Assembly (NCBI GenBank): GCA_903820085.1
Contig: CAIJGA010000018.1
Span: 62,001 to 126,000 of the forward strand
Direction: 5' to 3'
Source: an uncultured Chlorobiaceae bacterium
Lineage (GTDB): Bacteria; Bacteroidota; Chlorobiia; Chlorobiales; Chlorobiaceae
Length of the DNA stretch: 64,000 nucleotides
The notes below the pieces were generated by a model, which was not told where the DNA came from, did no database searches, and was given only the letters and a program-made list of their open reading frames with translations. The first letter of the stretch is position 1. Each line of letters opens with the position of its first letter. The translations under genes were made by a program, and so were the position numbers. Below, piece after piece: positions 40,516-50,412 of this stretch.

Positions 40516-42711
40516 TCAAGCAATCAGCTTCATCAAATAATCGACAACCTGGGTCAGAATAACCTGACCTGATACCGCGGCATCACCAACCTGCGGCGGC
40601 AAAGGAGAGTCTGTCTGATAAAAACCATTACCGATAAACAGGAAGACAAGAATAAAGACACCGCCGAAATAAAGGAACGTACCGGCCATCTTCGAGTCTG
40701 AAATCGTCAGTACCGGAAAGCGGAACGTAACATCGCGGTTCAGGAACTTCTTGCCGAGCCAGCGGACGGTTCTGGTCTGAATGTCTGCACCTTCAAGACG
40801 TGATCCGCGATCTTCAAACCATACAGCAAAGCTGATAAACCAGATAAGATGGCCAATCATCAGAATGGTTGAAAGATGCGAACTGGAGAAGATGTTAACC
40901 GTCTCTGTCCAGAAGTAATAGAAAATACCGGCTGAATAGTGATGTGAAAGGTGCGCAACAGAATCCCATGCCTTCGCATCGGCCGCAGGAACACCATACA
41001 TCATTGACGCAATCCATGCACCGTCGATATACCAGCAAACTGCAGAAAGGCCCTTGATTCCCCACAACATGGCAAACCAGAGCTGATCCTGGATCGAAAC
41101 ACCGCAGGTACCGCCATAAACAGGACCGAGACAAGGGAAGGAGTAGGAATTTTTCTTGAGACCAAGATCATCCCAAAGCGGGGATGTGTGTGCAAAGAAA
41201 GCGATACGAACAAGAGCAATCAGAGAGAACAGGGAACCCGCAACGATAACATGAACCATTACCCAGTCATTGATACTCGGATCGCGGAACATCCACTGGA
41301 AAATCGGAAGCGGTTTCAGCCAGTAGAAAGACATCAGAATGTTCGTGCCAAAAAGATTCAGTTCACAGATGGTATTCCAGCAGATCACCGCATAAACGGA
41401 AAGCATGGTGGCAAAGCAAAGCGCCATGACCGTACCCAAAATCTTGACCTGGACTTCCTGATCACGTCCCTTGGTAATAAAGACCGACTTGATCTGGCTG
41501 TAAAGGCCGTTGAGCTGTATTTTGAGGAGATACTGTCCGCCGTGGTATACACCGGCAAAAACATAAAGCACACCGCAGATGATATGGTTGAAAACGATAA
41601 GGTTGATAACCGTCCTTGCCATACCGAATGTAGCTCCGTTCTTCGGAAGAATTGCATATGCCTCAAAATCGGCAAACTCTTTTGTTCCGGAGATGATTCG
41701 GCCACCCTCCTGAACAAAATTATAGCTCACCCGGTTGAAAGGCTCGCCATAAAGATAAAAGACCAGATTGTCAAGTTCCTTGTAATAGTGAGCAAAGGAT
41801 GGCTGCTGGAAAGCAACGAAAGCAATACATCCCAGGGCGATATTGATATAGCCGATCGCTGTCAGGTGGACAGAGAAGGCGGCCTTCATGTCATCGTTCA
41901 GGTGAGTAGCAGCATTCGGAGGATGGTTCCACCAGTAAATACCCATGGCAAAGAAAACAACAGCGAAAACAAACGACATGAATGTCTCGGCATTGATCGT
42001 CTGAAAATCAGCAACCGCAGGAAAACCAAGCACAAAGGTCATAACCAGACCCCAGCCGAGAAAAAGCAGCGACATATAGACTGCATGTGGTCCAAGTGCC
42101 TCACGGTAGCTCTTGGCGCTTATACCGCCGAAAACGAAATCACCAAACTTGCCGAGGAACCTGAAGTCACGGAAATTTCCGGTACGGCCGGTAAAGGGAT
42201 TGGTGAGATTGTGAGTCCAGTGGCGCCATCCGCCAAACAGAAGAACGGAACCCGAAAGGAAGTGAAAGCCTGCCCAGCCAAGAAGTTTGGTAGCTGCAAA
42301 CTCAAGATCCTCTGTTTTTGTACTGTAGGTATCAATACCAAGAGAGACCATCCTGGGCTTGATCGTCAGATAAAACCAGTTGTCATGAAAACCGGGCACA
42401 CCCCAGGGAAAAACCTGAATTCCCGAGATATAGTAGATCGCCATAAGAAAGCCCAGCACACCAAGCAGCGCAAGATGAGCACCGACTACCTGTTCATCAT
42501 CAATCTTGTCGGTATCAAAAATCTGGAACCACTTTGTTGAGCGGGTTTCCGTTCGCTGGAACAGAAATCTTCTCATTTTGGAGGCATCCTGCTCCTTGAT
42601 AACCGATGGAGCACCCAGGGCGCCGGTTCCCTTCGGAGAAGGAGCGTTCCCCTTGGGAGGTGGGACAGGGCCCTTTGGCTTTACTCCTGCCGGATTCACT
42701 TGTTCAGCCAT
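40516..42711 (-). CDS. pscA: P840 reaction centre core protein PscA
   Basis: Large subunit of the homodimeric type I reaction centre of green sulfur bacteria, 731 residues in the cytoplasmic membrane with about eleven hydrophobic helices. It binds the P840 pigment pair, antenna bacteriochlorophyll a and, across the dimer, the F_X [4Fe-4S] cluster through the two cysteines of PCLGPVYGGTCGVS. A Pro/Lys-rich N-terminus (PAGVKPKGPVPPPKG) precedes the first helix. I chose the ATG at 42711 (MAEQVNPAG), which has a GGAGAG site upstream and the family length; the frame extends 34 codons further without support. A long frame antisense to it is a shadow. Confidence 0.97.
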   Translation of the reverse strand: MAEQVNPAGVKPKGPVPPPKGNAPSPKGTGALGAPSVIKEQDASKMRRFLFQRTETRSTKWFQIFDTDKIDDEQVVGAHLALLGVLGFLMAIYYISGIQVFPWGVPGFHDNWFYLTIKPRMVSLGIDTYSTKTEDLEFAATKLLGWAGFHFLSGSVLLFGGWRHWTHNLTNPFTGRTGNFRDFRFLGKFGDFVFGGISAKSYREALGPHAVYMSLLFLGWGLVMTFVLGFPAVADFQTINAETFMSFVFAVVFFAMGIYWWNHPPNAATHLNDDMKAAFSVHLTAIGYINIALGCIAFVAFQQPSFAHYYKELDNLVFYLYGEPFNRVSYNFVQEGGRIISGTKEFADFEAYAILPKNGATFGMARTVINLIVFNHIICGVLYVFAGVYHGGQYLLKIQLNGLYSQIKSVFITKGRDQEVQVKILGTVMALCFATMLSVYAVICWNTICELNLFGTNILMSFYWLKPLPIFQWMFRDPSINDWVMVHVIVAGSLFSLIALVRIAFFAHTSPLWDDLGLKKNSYSFPCLGPVYGGTCGVSIQDQLWFAMLWGIKGLSAVCWYIDGAWIASMMYGVPAADAKAWDSVAHLSHHYSAGIFYYFWTETVNIFSSSHLSTILMIGHLIWFISFAVWFEDRGSRLEGADIQTRTVRWLGKKFLNRDVTFRFPVLTISDSKMAGTFLYFGGVFILVFLFIGNGFYQTDSPLPPQVGDAAVSGQVILTQVVDYLMKLIA

Positions 42712-43121
42712 TGTATTCTCTCCTTTGTTTTGGACATAATTCGGGTTGAAGAAACCAAAAAGAAAACGTTTGCGCCATAACTTGCGACATCTTAAACAGC
42801 CCCTTTGTCGCAATAACTGCGCACGAACCTGTCAGCTTTTCCTCAGAATCGAAACGCTACACACATGACCACCAGGTTCAAAATCTATAGAATAACAGAA
42901 AAAAATCAGCTTGAGTAAGATAATTTTACCACCAAACCACCTGATATAGTAGTGAATAAAATAAGAAAAATTATTTAATAATAAATTATTTTACCTCCGC
43001 ATGAATGCGCTATTGTTTGATTATACAGCATGAAAGCCACTGTTGCAACCCTTTACCGATGCCCCCGGTCGGGCAATGGCGCAACAGAGTCTGCCCTTCA
43101 ATCATGAACCCGTTAAACCGC
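42712..43121. promoter_or_regulatory. Divergent intergenic region between pscA and dapF
   Basis: About 410 bases without a convincing gene. The stretch 42945-42995 is almost pure A/T (several AATAA and TTATT runs) and probably holds promoters for one or both genes. I found no hexamer pair good enough to mark. The segment from 43005 to 43121 is in frame with dapF but is not family-like. Confidence 0.45.
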
Positions 43122-43922
43122 ATGAAAATCACGTTCAGCAAACTCTCAGGAGCTGGCAATGACTTTATTGTTATCGACAACAGGCAGCACTCCATCCATC
43201 TTGCACCTGAGCAGATCCAGAAACTCTGCACCAGAAGAACAGGAGTCGGGGCGGATGGACTGATTCTCATTGAGCCCTCCGCTCACAATGCATTCAGCAT
43301 GAAGTACCATAACTCAGACGGTTTTTTGGGATCCATGTGCGGAAACGGTGGAAGGTGTGCTGTCTATTTTGCCTCGACTATCGGGATTCCTGCCACTTCC
43401 GGCAACGCTTATGCCTTCGAAGCCAACGGCAACCGCTACGATGCATGGGTGCTCGGGTCGGAAAGCGTCAAGCTGAAAATGCTTGCTCCTGTAGGATTCA
43501 GAGATAATCTGGAAATCGAAGGCGAGTGCTGCTACGCCGTCAATACCGGTTCGCCGCATGCTCTTATCTATACTTCTGATCTGGATGCCGTCAAGGTTAA
43601 CCAGACAGGAAGTGCCATCCGCCACAGAACAGACTTCTTTCCGGAGGGCACCAACGTCAATTTTATTAAAATCACCTCTCCCCACGCTCTTGCCCTCCGT
43701 ACCTTTGAGCGAGGCGTCGAAGAGGAGACCCTTGCCTGCGGTACAGGCGCCGTAGCCGCTGCACTGATGAGCTACCGGCTTGGCAAAATCAGCTCCACGA
43801 CCGTTCGTGTTACAGTAAGAAGCGGCGATACCCTTGAAGTCCAGTTCAATGAACAGATGAGCGATGTCTTTCTAACCGGTCCGGCTAAAATTATCTATCA
43901 AGGCAGCCTCACCATCGACTGA
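43122..43922 (+). CDS. dapF: Diaminopimelate epimerase
   Basis: Converts LL- to meso-diaminopimelate for lysine and peptidoglycan. 266 residues. The two catalytic cysteines are Cys73 in MCGNGGRC and Cys206 in LACGTGAVAAAL; the N-terminal FSKLSGAGNDFIVIDN is diagnostic. The ATG at 43122 gives the normal start; the frame extends upstream to 43005 with no family similarity, and an ATG at 43104 is a minor alternative. The next gene (glutamate dehydrogenase) starts 9 bases later and is probably cotranscribed. Confidence 0.95.
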   Translation: MKITFSKLSGAGNDFIVIDNRQHSIHLAPEQIQKLCTRRTGVGADGLILIEPSAHNAFSMKYHNSDGFLGSMCGNGGRCAVYFASTIGIPATSGNAYAFEANGNRYDAWVLGSESVKLKMLAPVGFRDNLEIEGECCYAVNTGSPHALIYTSDLDAVKVNQTGSAIRHRTDFFPEGTNVNFIKITSPHALALRTFERGVEEETLACGTGAVAAALMSYRLGKISSTTVRVTVRSGDTLEVQFNEQMSDVFLTGPAKIIYQGSLTID

Positions 43923-43931
43923 AAAAAAATT

Positions 43932-45242
43932 ATGAGCACCCAATCAACAGCCGGACCAGACACGCAGCACAAGAGCCTGTTGAAAACAGAGCCCCAATCC
44001 AGTCAGAATTTATTTGCATCCGCTCAGCAACAGTTGGACGAAGCGGCCTCCATCATCACTCTTGATGCTGCTGCCCACCAGCTTCTCCGCTGGCCTTTAC
44101 GCGAACTCCATGTTACCATGCCGGTAAAAATGGACAACGGCACCACCAAAATCTTTCACGGCTTCCGGGTACAGCATAACGATGCCCGCGGCCCGAACAA
44201 GGGCGGAATCCGTTTTCATCCTGACGAAACAATCGATACCATAAGAGCTCTGGCCGCATGGATGACCTGGAAAACCGCTCTTTTGGAGATTCCTCTCGGA
44301 GGCGGCAAAGGCGGAATCATCTGCAATCCAAAAACCATGTCCAGCGGTGAACTTGAACGGCTCTCCCGCGCCTATATCCGCCAGCTCGGAAGCTTCCTCG
44401 GCCCTGAAAAAGACATTCCTGCCCCGGACGTCTACACCTCTCCCCAAATCATGGCCTGGATGCTGGACGAATATTCCATCATGCAGGGGAAAAACGAATT
44501 CGGCTGCATCACCGGCAAACCGCTTGCGCTCGGAGGCTCTGCCGGACGGAGTGATGCCACGGCAAGAGGGGGGATTTTTTGTATCCGGGAAGCCGCCGAT
44601 CTCCTTCGCCTTAACCTTGCCGGAGCAAGAGCAGCAATCCAGGGTTACGGCAATGCAGGCTCTTTCGCACACAAGCTGTGCGTTGAACTGCTGGGCATGA
44701 AAGTGGTTGCCGTATCCGACTCCAAAGGGTGCATCTATAACCCCGAAGGATTTTTCTATCCTGCCCTTATGGCACATAAGCAACAAACCGGCTCAGTTAC
44801 AGGATTTCCGGGAGCCGCAGCCATTTCAGGCAGCGAACTGCTGGAACTTGAGGTGGCAGTACTCTTTCCTGCAGCACTTGAGTCAGTGATCACCGCAAAA
44901 AACGCCCCGGATATACGGGCAAACATCATCGCGGAACTTGCCAATGGAGCAACCACTCCCGAAGCAGACAGCATTCTCCACCAGAACGATATCTATCTTA
45001 TTCCCGACCTGCTCTGCAATGCTGGAGGCGTCACCGTCTCCTGGTTTGAAATGGTACAGAACGCATACGGATACTACTGGGAAGAAGAGGAGGTGCATCA
45101 GCGCCTTGAAAAGAAAATGAAAGTCGCATTCCATAGTATGCAGCAAGCAGCCCAAAGCCACAAGGTGCATAACCGTATGGCTGCATATATCGTGGCGATC
45201 GAACGGGTCGCCGAAGCCATGAAGCTGCGGGGGTGGTATTAG
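43932..45242 (+). CDS. Glutamate dehydrogenase (Glu/Leu/Phe/Val dehydrogenase family)
   Basis: Reversible reductive amination of 2-oxoglutarate, 436 residues. The N-terminal domain has [30 protein letters not shown], and the substrate-binding Lys in [13 protein letters not shown], then PAPDVYT. The C-terminal Rossmann domain shows GYGNAG near 238 and [18 protein letters not shown]. Whether it uses NADH or NADPH is not clear. As 2-oxoglutarate is a product of KorAB in this organism, this enzyme could be an ammonium entry point. It is placed 9 bases after dapF. Confidence 0.9.
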   Translation: MSTQSTAGPDTQHKSLLKTEPQSSQNLFASAQQQLDEAASIITLDAAAHQLLRWPLRELHVTMPVKMDNGTTKIFHGFRVQHNDARGPNKGGIRFHPDETIDTIRALAAWMTWKTALLEIPLGGGKGGIICNPKTMSSGELERLSRAYIRQLGSFLGPEKDIPAPDVYTSPQIMAWMLDEYSIMQGKNEFGCITGKPLALGGSAGRSDATARGGIFCIREAADLLRLNLAGARAAIQGYGNAGSFAHKLCVELLGMKVVAVSDSKGCIYNPEGFFYPALMAHKQQTGSVTGFPGAAAISGSELLELEVAVLFPAALESVITAKNAPDIRANIIAELANGATTPEADSILHQNDIYLIPDLLCNAGGVTVSWFEMVQNAYGYYWEEEEVHQRLEKKMKVAFHSMQQAAQSHKVHNRMAAYIVAIERVAEAMKLRGWY

Positions 45243-45273
45243 AAGGGAGGACCGGCTCTCAAATAGTGATTGC

Positions 45274-45678
45274 TCAGAACAAATAACCCCTCACACCACG
45301 CGCCCGGGCGGCCAATGCAGGAGCAAAAAACATAAAGAGCAATCCGAAACCCATGAGTCCCCCCTCTGCAATATTGTAGTCAGCAAGCATACGCTCCGCT
45401 GAATAGCCAAGCATGCGGCCAAGGCAAAACTCAAAAATAACCGTAAGCACCACCCAAAGGATACCGACCTGCAACTGATGGCGTTTTGAACCGGCACGGA
45501 GCCAGTGAATGCTGAACCAGGTGATCGCAAAAATGATAGCGGATCCAATCAAAACACCTAACTGGCTTGCCGGACGCTGACCTGTCAACGGCACTAAAAA
45601 AAGCCGCCGCATGGTGCCATGCACCGATTCAGCAACGATAATCATCAGCCAAACCATAACCGCTCTGTGCCACTTCAT
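45274..45678 (-). CDS. Small integral membrane protein of unknown function
   Basis: 134 residues with about four hydrophobic helices (WLMIIVAESVHGTMRRLFLV, VLIGSAIIFAITWFSIHW, VGILWVVLTVIFEFCLG, GLMGFGLLFMFFAPALA). Charged and polar spots inside helices (Glu-Ser-x-His, Glu-Phe-Cys) could be functional. No family I can name with confidence. It ends convergent to glutamate dehydrogenase with 31 bases between them. The ATG at 45678 is the only reasonable start. Confidence 0.7.
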   Translation of the reverse strand: MKWHRAVMVWLMIIVAESVHGTMRRLFLVPLTGQRPASQLGVLIGSAIIFAITWFSIHWLRAGSKRHQLQVGILWVVLTVIFEFCLGRMLGYSAERMLADYNIAEGGLMGFGLLFMFFAPALAARARGVRGYLF

Positions 45679-45859
45679 TGAAATAGTCTCATTTTATGGA
45701 GATGAATGGTTAACTGCTTTTTTGCCAGACCATGAACTTTTTACACCCCATCTCGCTTTATGCTTCCATCAAGACTAACTCTTCACTTAAATAAGTAAGG
45801 TTAGGCTTCATCATCAATTGCAATTCAGATAACTGGTAAATTTAAACGGAAAATCATCA

Positions 45860-46024
45860 ATGGAAAAATGGGTTTGTGTACCATGCGGCTATGTTTATGA
45901 TCCTGAAGTAGGCGATCCAGATGGCGACATCGCACCGGGAACTCCCTTTGCAGACATTCCCGACGATTGGGTTTGCCCTGTTTGCGGAGTAGACAAGACG
46001 CTTTTCGAAGTATACAATATGTAA
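45860..46024 (+). CDS. Rubredoxin
   Basis: 54-residue one-iron electron carrier. All ligands are present: Cys6 and Cys9 (CVPCGY) and Cys39 and Cys42 (CPVCGV), with the conserved aromatic residues Tyr11, Tyr13, Phe30 and Trp37 and the [12 protein letters not shown] loop. It would be cytoplasmic and typically serves oxygen or superoxide reductases or pyruvate/ferredoxin electron transfer; green sulfur bacteria commonly have rubredoxins. It stands alone, convergent to mtgA. The ATG at 45860 is fixed by the usual MEKWVC start. Confidence 0.97.
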   Translation: MEKWVCVPCGYVYDPEVGDPDGDIAPGTPFADIPDDWVCPVCGVDKTLFEVYNM

Positions 46025-46047
46025 AACAAGCAAGGCAGTCAAGTACG

Positions 46048-46085
46048 GTACGCTCCTGACGGAGAAACAGAGAGTCAGGGCGTAC
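46048..46085. terminator. Hairpin between rubredoxin and mtgA
   Basis: A 12-bp stem with one bulged base (46048-46060 with 46074-46085). It overlaps the last codons of mtgA on the minus strand and lies 23 bases past the rubredoxin stop. No T run, so its efficiency as a terminator is doubtful. Confidence 0.4.
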
Positions 46086-46953
46086 GGTTACTTTTCTTGT
46101 CTGATGGCGTTTCGGAAATCACGCGTTCACCTTCACCCTTGACGGCACTGCTGTCTGATGAAATTGCCTGCTCAAGCAGATACTCCGGCACCCCGATCAC
46201 CACCGAATCCACAACCGCTGTCGTATCAGGCGTACGGGCAATCACCTCCTTGTAATCAGAGACAACAACACCCCTCTTTCGCATGATCGCATAGATAATA
46301 TTCGAACGATTACGGACATAACGCGATGAACCTGTAGGGGAATAGAGAATCGGATTCGGCAGTATCGCAGCAAGTCTTGATGCCTGTCGGGCCGACAACC
46401 TGGCCGCACTGATACCGTAGTAGTGGCGGGCTGCCTGGCCTATGCCAAAAATACCGTCACCCCACTCAACAACATTCACATAGAGCTCAAGAATCCGCCG
46501 TTTGGAAAGCGCTTTTTCAAGTCTCCAGGTAAGGATTGCCTCCTTGATTTTGCGTACAGGGTTTTTGGAGGGAGAAAGGTAAAGATTCTTGGCAAGCTGC
46601 TGGCTGATGGTACTGCCACCCATCTTGAATTTCTTTGCAACAATGTTTTTCTCAATCGCCCGTTCAATCGCCTGGTAGTCAAACCCCTCATGGTGCCAGA
46701 ACTTGTCGTCCTCACCAATCAGAACCGCCTTGATAAGATTCTGGGAAACGTTATCCAGCGAAACCCATCTCTGATCTATTTTTTTATCGGTAAGCCCCTC
46801 ACGTTGCCACTCAGCCTCACGATACTCCATAAAGGCTGTTTTGGCAGGATTTTCTTCCGCAAGCCGTCCAACATCCGGATAAACCAGGTATCGCCCGATA
46901 TCGGCAACAAGCAGCAGCAACAGAATGGCGGAAATAGTCCTGACAAGCTTCAT
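46075..46953 (-). CDS. mtgA: Monofunctional peptidoglycan glycosyltransferase
   Basis: Polymerises lipid II without cross-linking; 292 residues. One N-terminal membrane anchor (ISAILLLLLVADIGRYL) precedes the GT51 domain with EDDKFWHHEGFD, GGSTISQQLAKNLYLSP and the RRILELYVNVVEWGDGIFGI segment. There is no transpeptidase domain; a 50-residue polar tail follows. The ATG at 46953 begins directly before the anchor; a TTG at 46986 is the other option. The PBP1A at 2020-4296 has the same catalytic domain. Confidence 0.92.
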   Translation of the reverse strand: MKLVRTISAILLLLLVADIGRYLVYPDVGRLAEENPAKTAFMEYREAEWQREGLTDKKIDQRWVSLDNVSQNLIKAVLIGEDDKFWHHEGFDYQAIERAIEKNIVAKKFKMGGSTISQQLAKNLYLSPSKNPVRKIKEAILTWRLEKALSKRRILELYVNVVEWGDGIFGIGQAARHYYGISAARLSARQASRLAAILPNPILYSPTGSSRYVRNRSNIIYAIMRKRGVVVSDYKEVIARTPDTTAVVDSVVIGVPEYLLEQAISSDSSAVKGEGERVISETPSDKKSNRTP

Positions 46954-47000
46954 ACTCTTGAGTTGGCAGCGTTGAAATGCGAGCAAGAAAAATGGGGAAG

Positions 47001-47073
47001 TGCCCTCGGGCAGACTCGAACCGCCGACCTACAGTTTAGGAAACTGTTGCTCTATCCACTGAGCTACAAGGGC
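47001..47073 (-). tRNA. tRNA-Arg (anticodon CCT)
   Basis: 73 bases; acceptor GCCCTTG pairs with CGAGGGC (one T-G wobble), the discriminator is A, and the anticodon loop TTCCTAA lies between ACAGT and ACTGT. CCA is not encoded. It sits between mutL and mtgA, all on the minus strand. Confidence 0.95.
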
Positions 47074-47120
47074 ATAGTGAGTGAATTTAGCACTTTTAAG
47101 CAAACATGCAACCACCCCTT

Positions 47121-49001
47121 TTACTTTCTTCCGAACATCTTGTCGAGCTGGTCAAGAGAAAGCTTGATAATCACCGGCCGACCGTGCGGGCAGGAATAGG
47201 GCTCGCGGGTAGCAAAAAGGTTGTCGATGAGTGAGCGCATCTCTTCAAGCGAAAGCTTCTGGCCGGCCATGATGGCATTGCGGCACGAGTAGGACTTTGC
47301 AAGATTGTCCCGCTTGTCGAGCTTGAGTTTTGAAGCGTTATCCTGATATTCAGCAATCATATCCTGCAAAATCGTCACTTCGGTACCCGGTTTGACATCC
47401 TGCGGAACCCCCTCGATCATAATGGTTTTATTGCCAAACAGCCTCAGATTAAAACCAAGCCGGTAGAGATCATCACGAATCTCCTCAAATATTTCATACT
47501 CCCACGGACGGAACTCCACCTTCTGGGGAAAGAGCAACTGCTGGGAGTTCGGAACATTCTGGTTCATGACATCAACAGCACGTTCATAGAGCACCCGTTC
47601 ATGTGCCACATGCTGGTCAATAATCATCAGCCCGGTCTTGATCTGGCATATCAGGTACTTGTTATGCAACTGCCAGATTTTGGGTTCAACATCTTTCGGA
47701 ATGGGCAGAGCCTCATCACTATAGAGAGGAGCCAGCAAAAATGATGACAGCCCCTCATCCCCTTCCCGCAACTCGCGTTCAGGTACAGCCTGTCCGGCAC
47801 TTGCCTGATGCGTAAACATCGTCGACTGATGCAATGGAGGGAGCGGCGAGAAGGCCGGTTCATGAAATGCGCCTTCACGATAATTCCGGTAGAGGTCATC
47901 GGTTGTGATGGCCCGATGCGGAATATCCGGAAAAGAGAGTTTTCTGAATGCCGATTGCCCGGCCTGGCCGGAAAGAAGCCGGTCACTTTCGGTGACTTCA
48001 AGATCAGGCGAAAAATCGTGTAACTGGATAGCCCGCTTAATAACCGGATAGAACATGTTGCGCACGTTGCGCTCATCATCAAAGCGGATTTCAAGCTTTG
48101 CAGGATGCACATTCACATCAACACGCGAAGGGTCAATATTGAGAAAAAGCAGCACAAAAGGGGTCTGCCGCTCTACAAGCAGGTCGCCATAAGCCTGCTG
48201 CACCGCCTGCGACAGCATCCTGTTCTGGATAAGGCGGCGATTGATAAAGAAATACTGGTCGAGTTTCCGGCGTTTCTGCATGGCTGGTTTGCCCAGAAAA
48301 CCCCTGATCGAGAGGTAATCATTTTCCTCAGAAAGCTCAATCATGCCGGCAGCAAAATCATCACCGTAAAACACATTGAGCCGCTCCAGAATATCCGGGT
48401 TCTTCACATGAAACAGCTCCTCGTCATCGCTGTACATGCGCCACTCGATTTCCGGATAGGCCAGCACAAACGACTTGACGATCTCGAAAATATGATTGTA
48501 CTCGGTAGCGTTCGACTTCAAAAACTTCCGGCGGGCCGGTACATTATAAAAAAGGTTCCGTACCGTCACGGTACTCCCCTGCTCACCCTGAACGCCCGAC
48601 TCCTCTGCAAGAACTCCTCCCTCGTAGCGAAGCCGTAAACCAAGCGTCTCTTTTGCCGTACGGGTCTTAAGTTCGAAATGCGAGACCGAAGAGATGCTTG
48701 CAAGCGCCTCTCCCCTGAAGCCGAGGCTTTGCAGCGAATCGAGATCTTCGACTCCGGTAATTTTGCTGGTTGCAAAACGCTCCACACACAAAAGAGCATC
48801 TTCGCGCACCATCCCTGCACCATTATCGACAATCCGGATCAGCTCTTTTCCGGCATCCTTGATGGCAACCGTTATCTTGCTGGCGCCGGCATCAATGGCA
48901 TTTTCAAGCAACTCCTTGACAACCGATGCCGGGCGCTGAACAACTTCACCCGCAGAAATTTTATTCGCAACTATATCAGGTAATCTTGCTATTCTTGCCA
49001 T
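47121..49001 (-). CDS. mutL: DNA mismatch repair protein MutL
   Basis: 626 residues. The N-terminal GHKL ATPase domain has ELLENAIDAGASKI with the catalytic Glu and Asn, DNGAGM and GFRGEAL. The C-terminal domain has DQHVAHERVLYE near residue 463, matching the endonuclease motif DQHA-x2-E-x4-E with Val for Ala, plus SCRNAIMAGQKLS and SCPHGRPVII. This indicates a nicking MutL, as in bacteria without MutH. It lies upstream of tRNA-Arg and follows cinA on the same strand after 141 bases. Confidence 0.95.
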   Translation of the reverse strand: MARIARLPDIVANKISAGEVVQRPASVVKELLENAIDAGASKITVAIKDAGKELIRIVDNGAGMVREDALLCVERFATSKITGVEDLDSLQSLGFRGEALASISSVSHFELKTRTAKETLGLRLRYEGGVLAEESGVQGEQGSTVTVRNLFYNVPARRKFLKSNATEYNHIFEIVKSFVLAYPEIEWRMYSDDEELFHVKNPDILERLNVFYGDDFAAGMIELSEENDYLSIRGFLGKPAMQKRRKLDQYFFINRRLIQNRMLSQAVQQAYGDLLVERQTPFVLLFLNIDPSRVDVNVHPAKLEIRFDDERNVRNMFYPVIKRAIQLHDFSPDLEVTESDRLLSGQAGQSAFRKLSFPDIPHRAITTDDLYRNYREGAFHEPAFSPLPPLHQSTMFTHQASAGQAVPERELREGDEGLSSFLLAPLYSDEALPIPKDVEPKIWQLHNKYLICQIKTGLMIIDQHVAHERVLYERAVDVMNQNVPNSQQLLFPQKVEFRPWEYEIFEEIRDDLYRLGFNLRLFGNKTIMIEGVPQDVKPGTEVTILQDMIAEYQDNASKLKLDKRDNLAKSYSCRNAIMAGQKLSLEEMRSLIDNLFATREPYSCPHGRPVIIKLSLDQLDKMFGRK

Positions 49002-49142
49002 ACGCTGCCAGGAGAACGATTTGCTTTATACAAAAGGGCCGAAAAATTTTCTGTACTGCAAGTTATCGATAAAAAAGCTCCCTTTTGATAAAAATGATAT
49101 AAATATTCATACCGGGAAGCTTCGGCCAAGAGAACCGCGAGG

Positions 49143-50399
49143 TTAACCCTGTCGCAAACATTCCCACAGTTCACCCAGAACAGCCTCGCTGAAACGGAGC
49201 TTGTTCAGCTCCCGATCTCCCTGCATATAAAGCGTTCTGGAGAGCAGAATCCCTGAATTTTTTCTGGCAATTGCCAAGCAAAGCATGCCGACCGGTTTTT
49301 CAGGAGAGCCTCCGGCAGGCCCGGCAATACCCGTTGTCGAAAGGGCAAAATCTGCTCCGCTCTCTTCAAGGCACCCGGCGGCCATTGCCCGTGCAACCTC
49401 TTCACTCACCGCGCCAAAGCGCTCGATCGTCTCCCCCGGCACACCAAGACTCCTCTCCTTTGCCTGATTGCTGTAGACCACAAACCCCTGAAGAAACCAG
49501 GCTGATGAACCCGGCACATCCGTCAACCGGCTGGCCACAAGCCCTCCGGTACACGATTCAGCAACAGCAACCGTCAACCCTCCGGCTAAAAGCTGCGCGC
49601 CAATCGTCGCCTCAAGCGAGACCTCGCTCGTGGCATAAATATACTTCCCCGCCCTCCCGGCAATGGCATCAACAACGCTGCGATTATCTCCTTCAACCGC
49701 CTCCCGCTCATGGCCAATCGTACTGATCATCAGGCTGACGCCCGCGGCATGAGGCAGATAGGCAAGGGTCGTCCCCTCCGGCAGACCATCTTCAATATCA
49801 GCAATCATCCCGGCAAGTGTTGACTCGCCGATACCAAGCGTTTTTACGGGTGTATGACGGATGACCGACCGGGAAAGCGCCGCAAACCAGGGAATTACAG
49901 TAAGCTCCATCATGGCAATCATCTCTGAAGGAACGCCGGGCATCAGCACCAGATAATGGTTTTGAAACCGCTCTCCGCACCCGATAATCATCCCGGCAGC
50001 CGATCCTTTCGTATTCGCAATAACATGAGCTCCTTCAATAACCATAGCCTGATCACGGAGTGAATCCGACACCTCCAGCCCTCTCTGTTTCATGCGGGCT
50101 ACCAAATTTGCATAAGCTTCCTCGCTCCGTTCAAGCCCTCTTCCGAGAAGCTGCTGCACGGCCCCTCTTGTACGGTCATCCCTTGTAGGCCCGAGACCAC
50201 CCGTAACCAGAACAAGGTCAGCCCGCCCGAGCGATTCGGCAAACACCGCCATCATCTCCTCTTCAAGATCCCGGCAGGCAACAACCCGGTCAACCGGCAC
50301 CCCTATTCCGCCAAGGGCTCTCGACATAAAGGCCGCATTGGTATTGACCCTCTGCCCTTTCAGCAGTTCATCACCGACAGAAACAATTTCAGCACGCAT
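49143..50399 (-). CDS. cinA: CinA-like nicotinamide-nucleotide amidohydrolase
   Basis: 418 residues in two domains. The N-terminal MoaB/MogA-like domain has EIVSVGDELLKGQRVN and TGGLGPTRDDRTRGAV; the C-terminal PncC-type NMN deamidase domain has AESCTGGLVASRLTDVPGSS and STTGIAGPAGGSPEKPVG. It recycles NMN and in some species is linked to competence. I chose the ATG at 50399, which has GAGGAG upstream and the family N-terminus; the frame continues 17 codons into the thrA 3' end without similarity. It is 13 bases after thrA and likely cotranscribed. Confidence 0.93.
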   Translation of the reverse strand: MRAEIVSVGDELLKGQRVNTNAAFMSRALGGIGVPVDRVVACRDLEEEMMAVFAESLGRADLVLVTGGLGPTRDDRTRGAVQQLLGRGLERSEEAYANLVARMKQRGLEVSDSLRDQAMVIEGAHVIANTKGSAAGMIIGCGERFQNHYLVLMPGVPSEMIAMMELTVIPWFAALSRSVIRHTPVKTLGIGESTLAGMIADIEDGLPEGTTLAYLPHAAGVSLMISTIGHEREAVEGDNRSVVDAIAGRAGKYIYATSEVSLEATIGAQLLAGGLTVAVAESCTGGLVASRLTDVPGSSAWFLQGFVVYSNQAKERSLGVPGETIERFGAVSEEVARAMAAGCLEESGADFALSTTGIAGPAGGSPEKPVGMLCLAIARKNSGILLSRTLYMQGDRELNKLRFSEAVLGELWECLRQG

Positions 50400-50412
50400 A
50401 AAGTACTTCTCC

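Noticed and set aside
41188-42540. 450-codon open frame antisense to pscA
   Set aside because: It lies wholly inside a certain gene, has no motif, and its composition follows the complement of pscA codons.
42867-42917. 17-codon frame in the pscA-dapF gap
   Set aside because: Too short and without a ribosome site or known motif.
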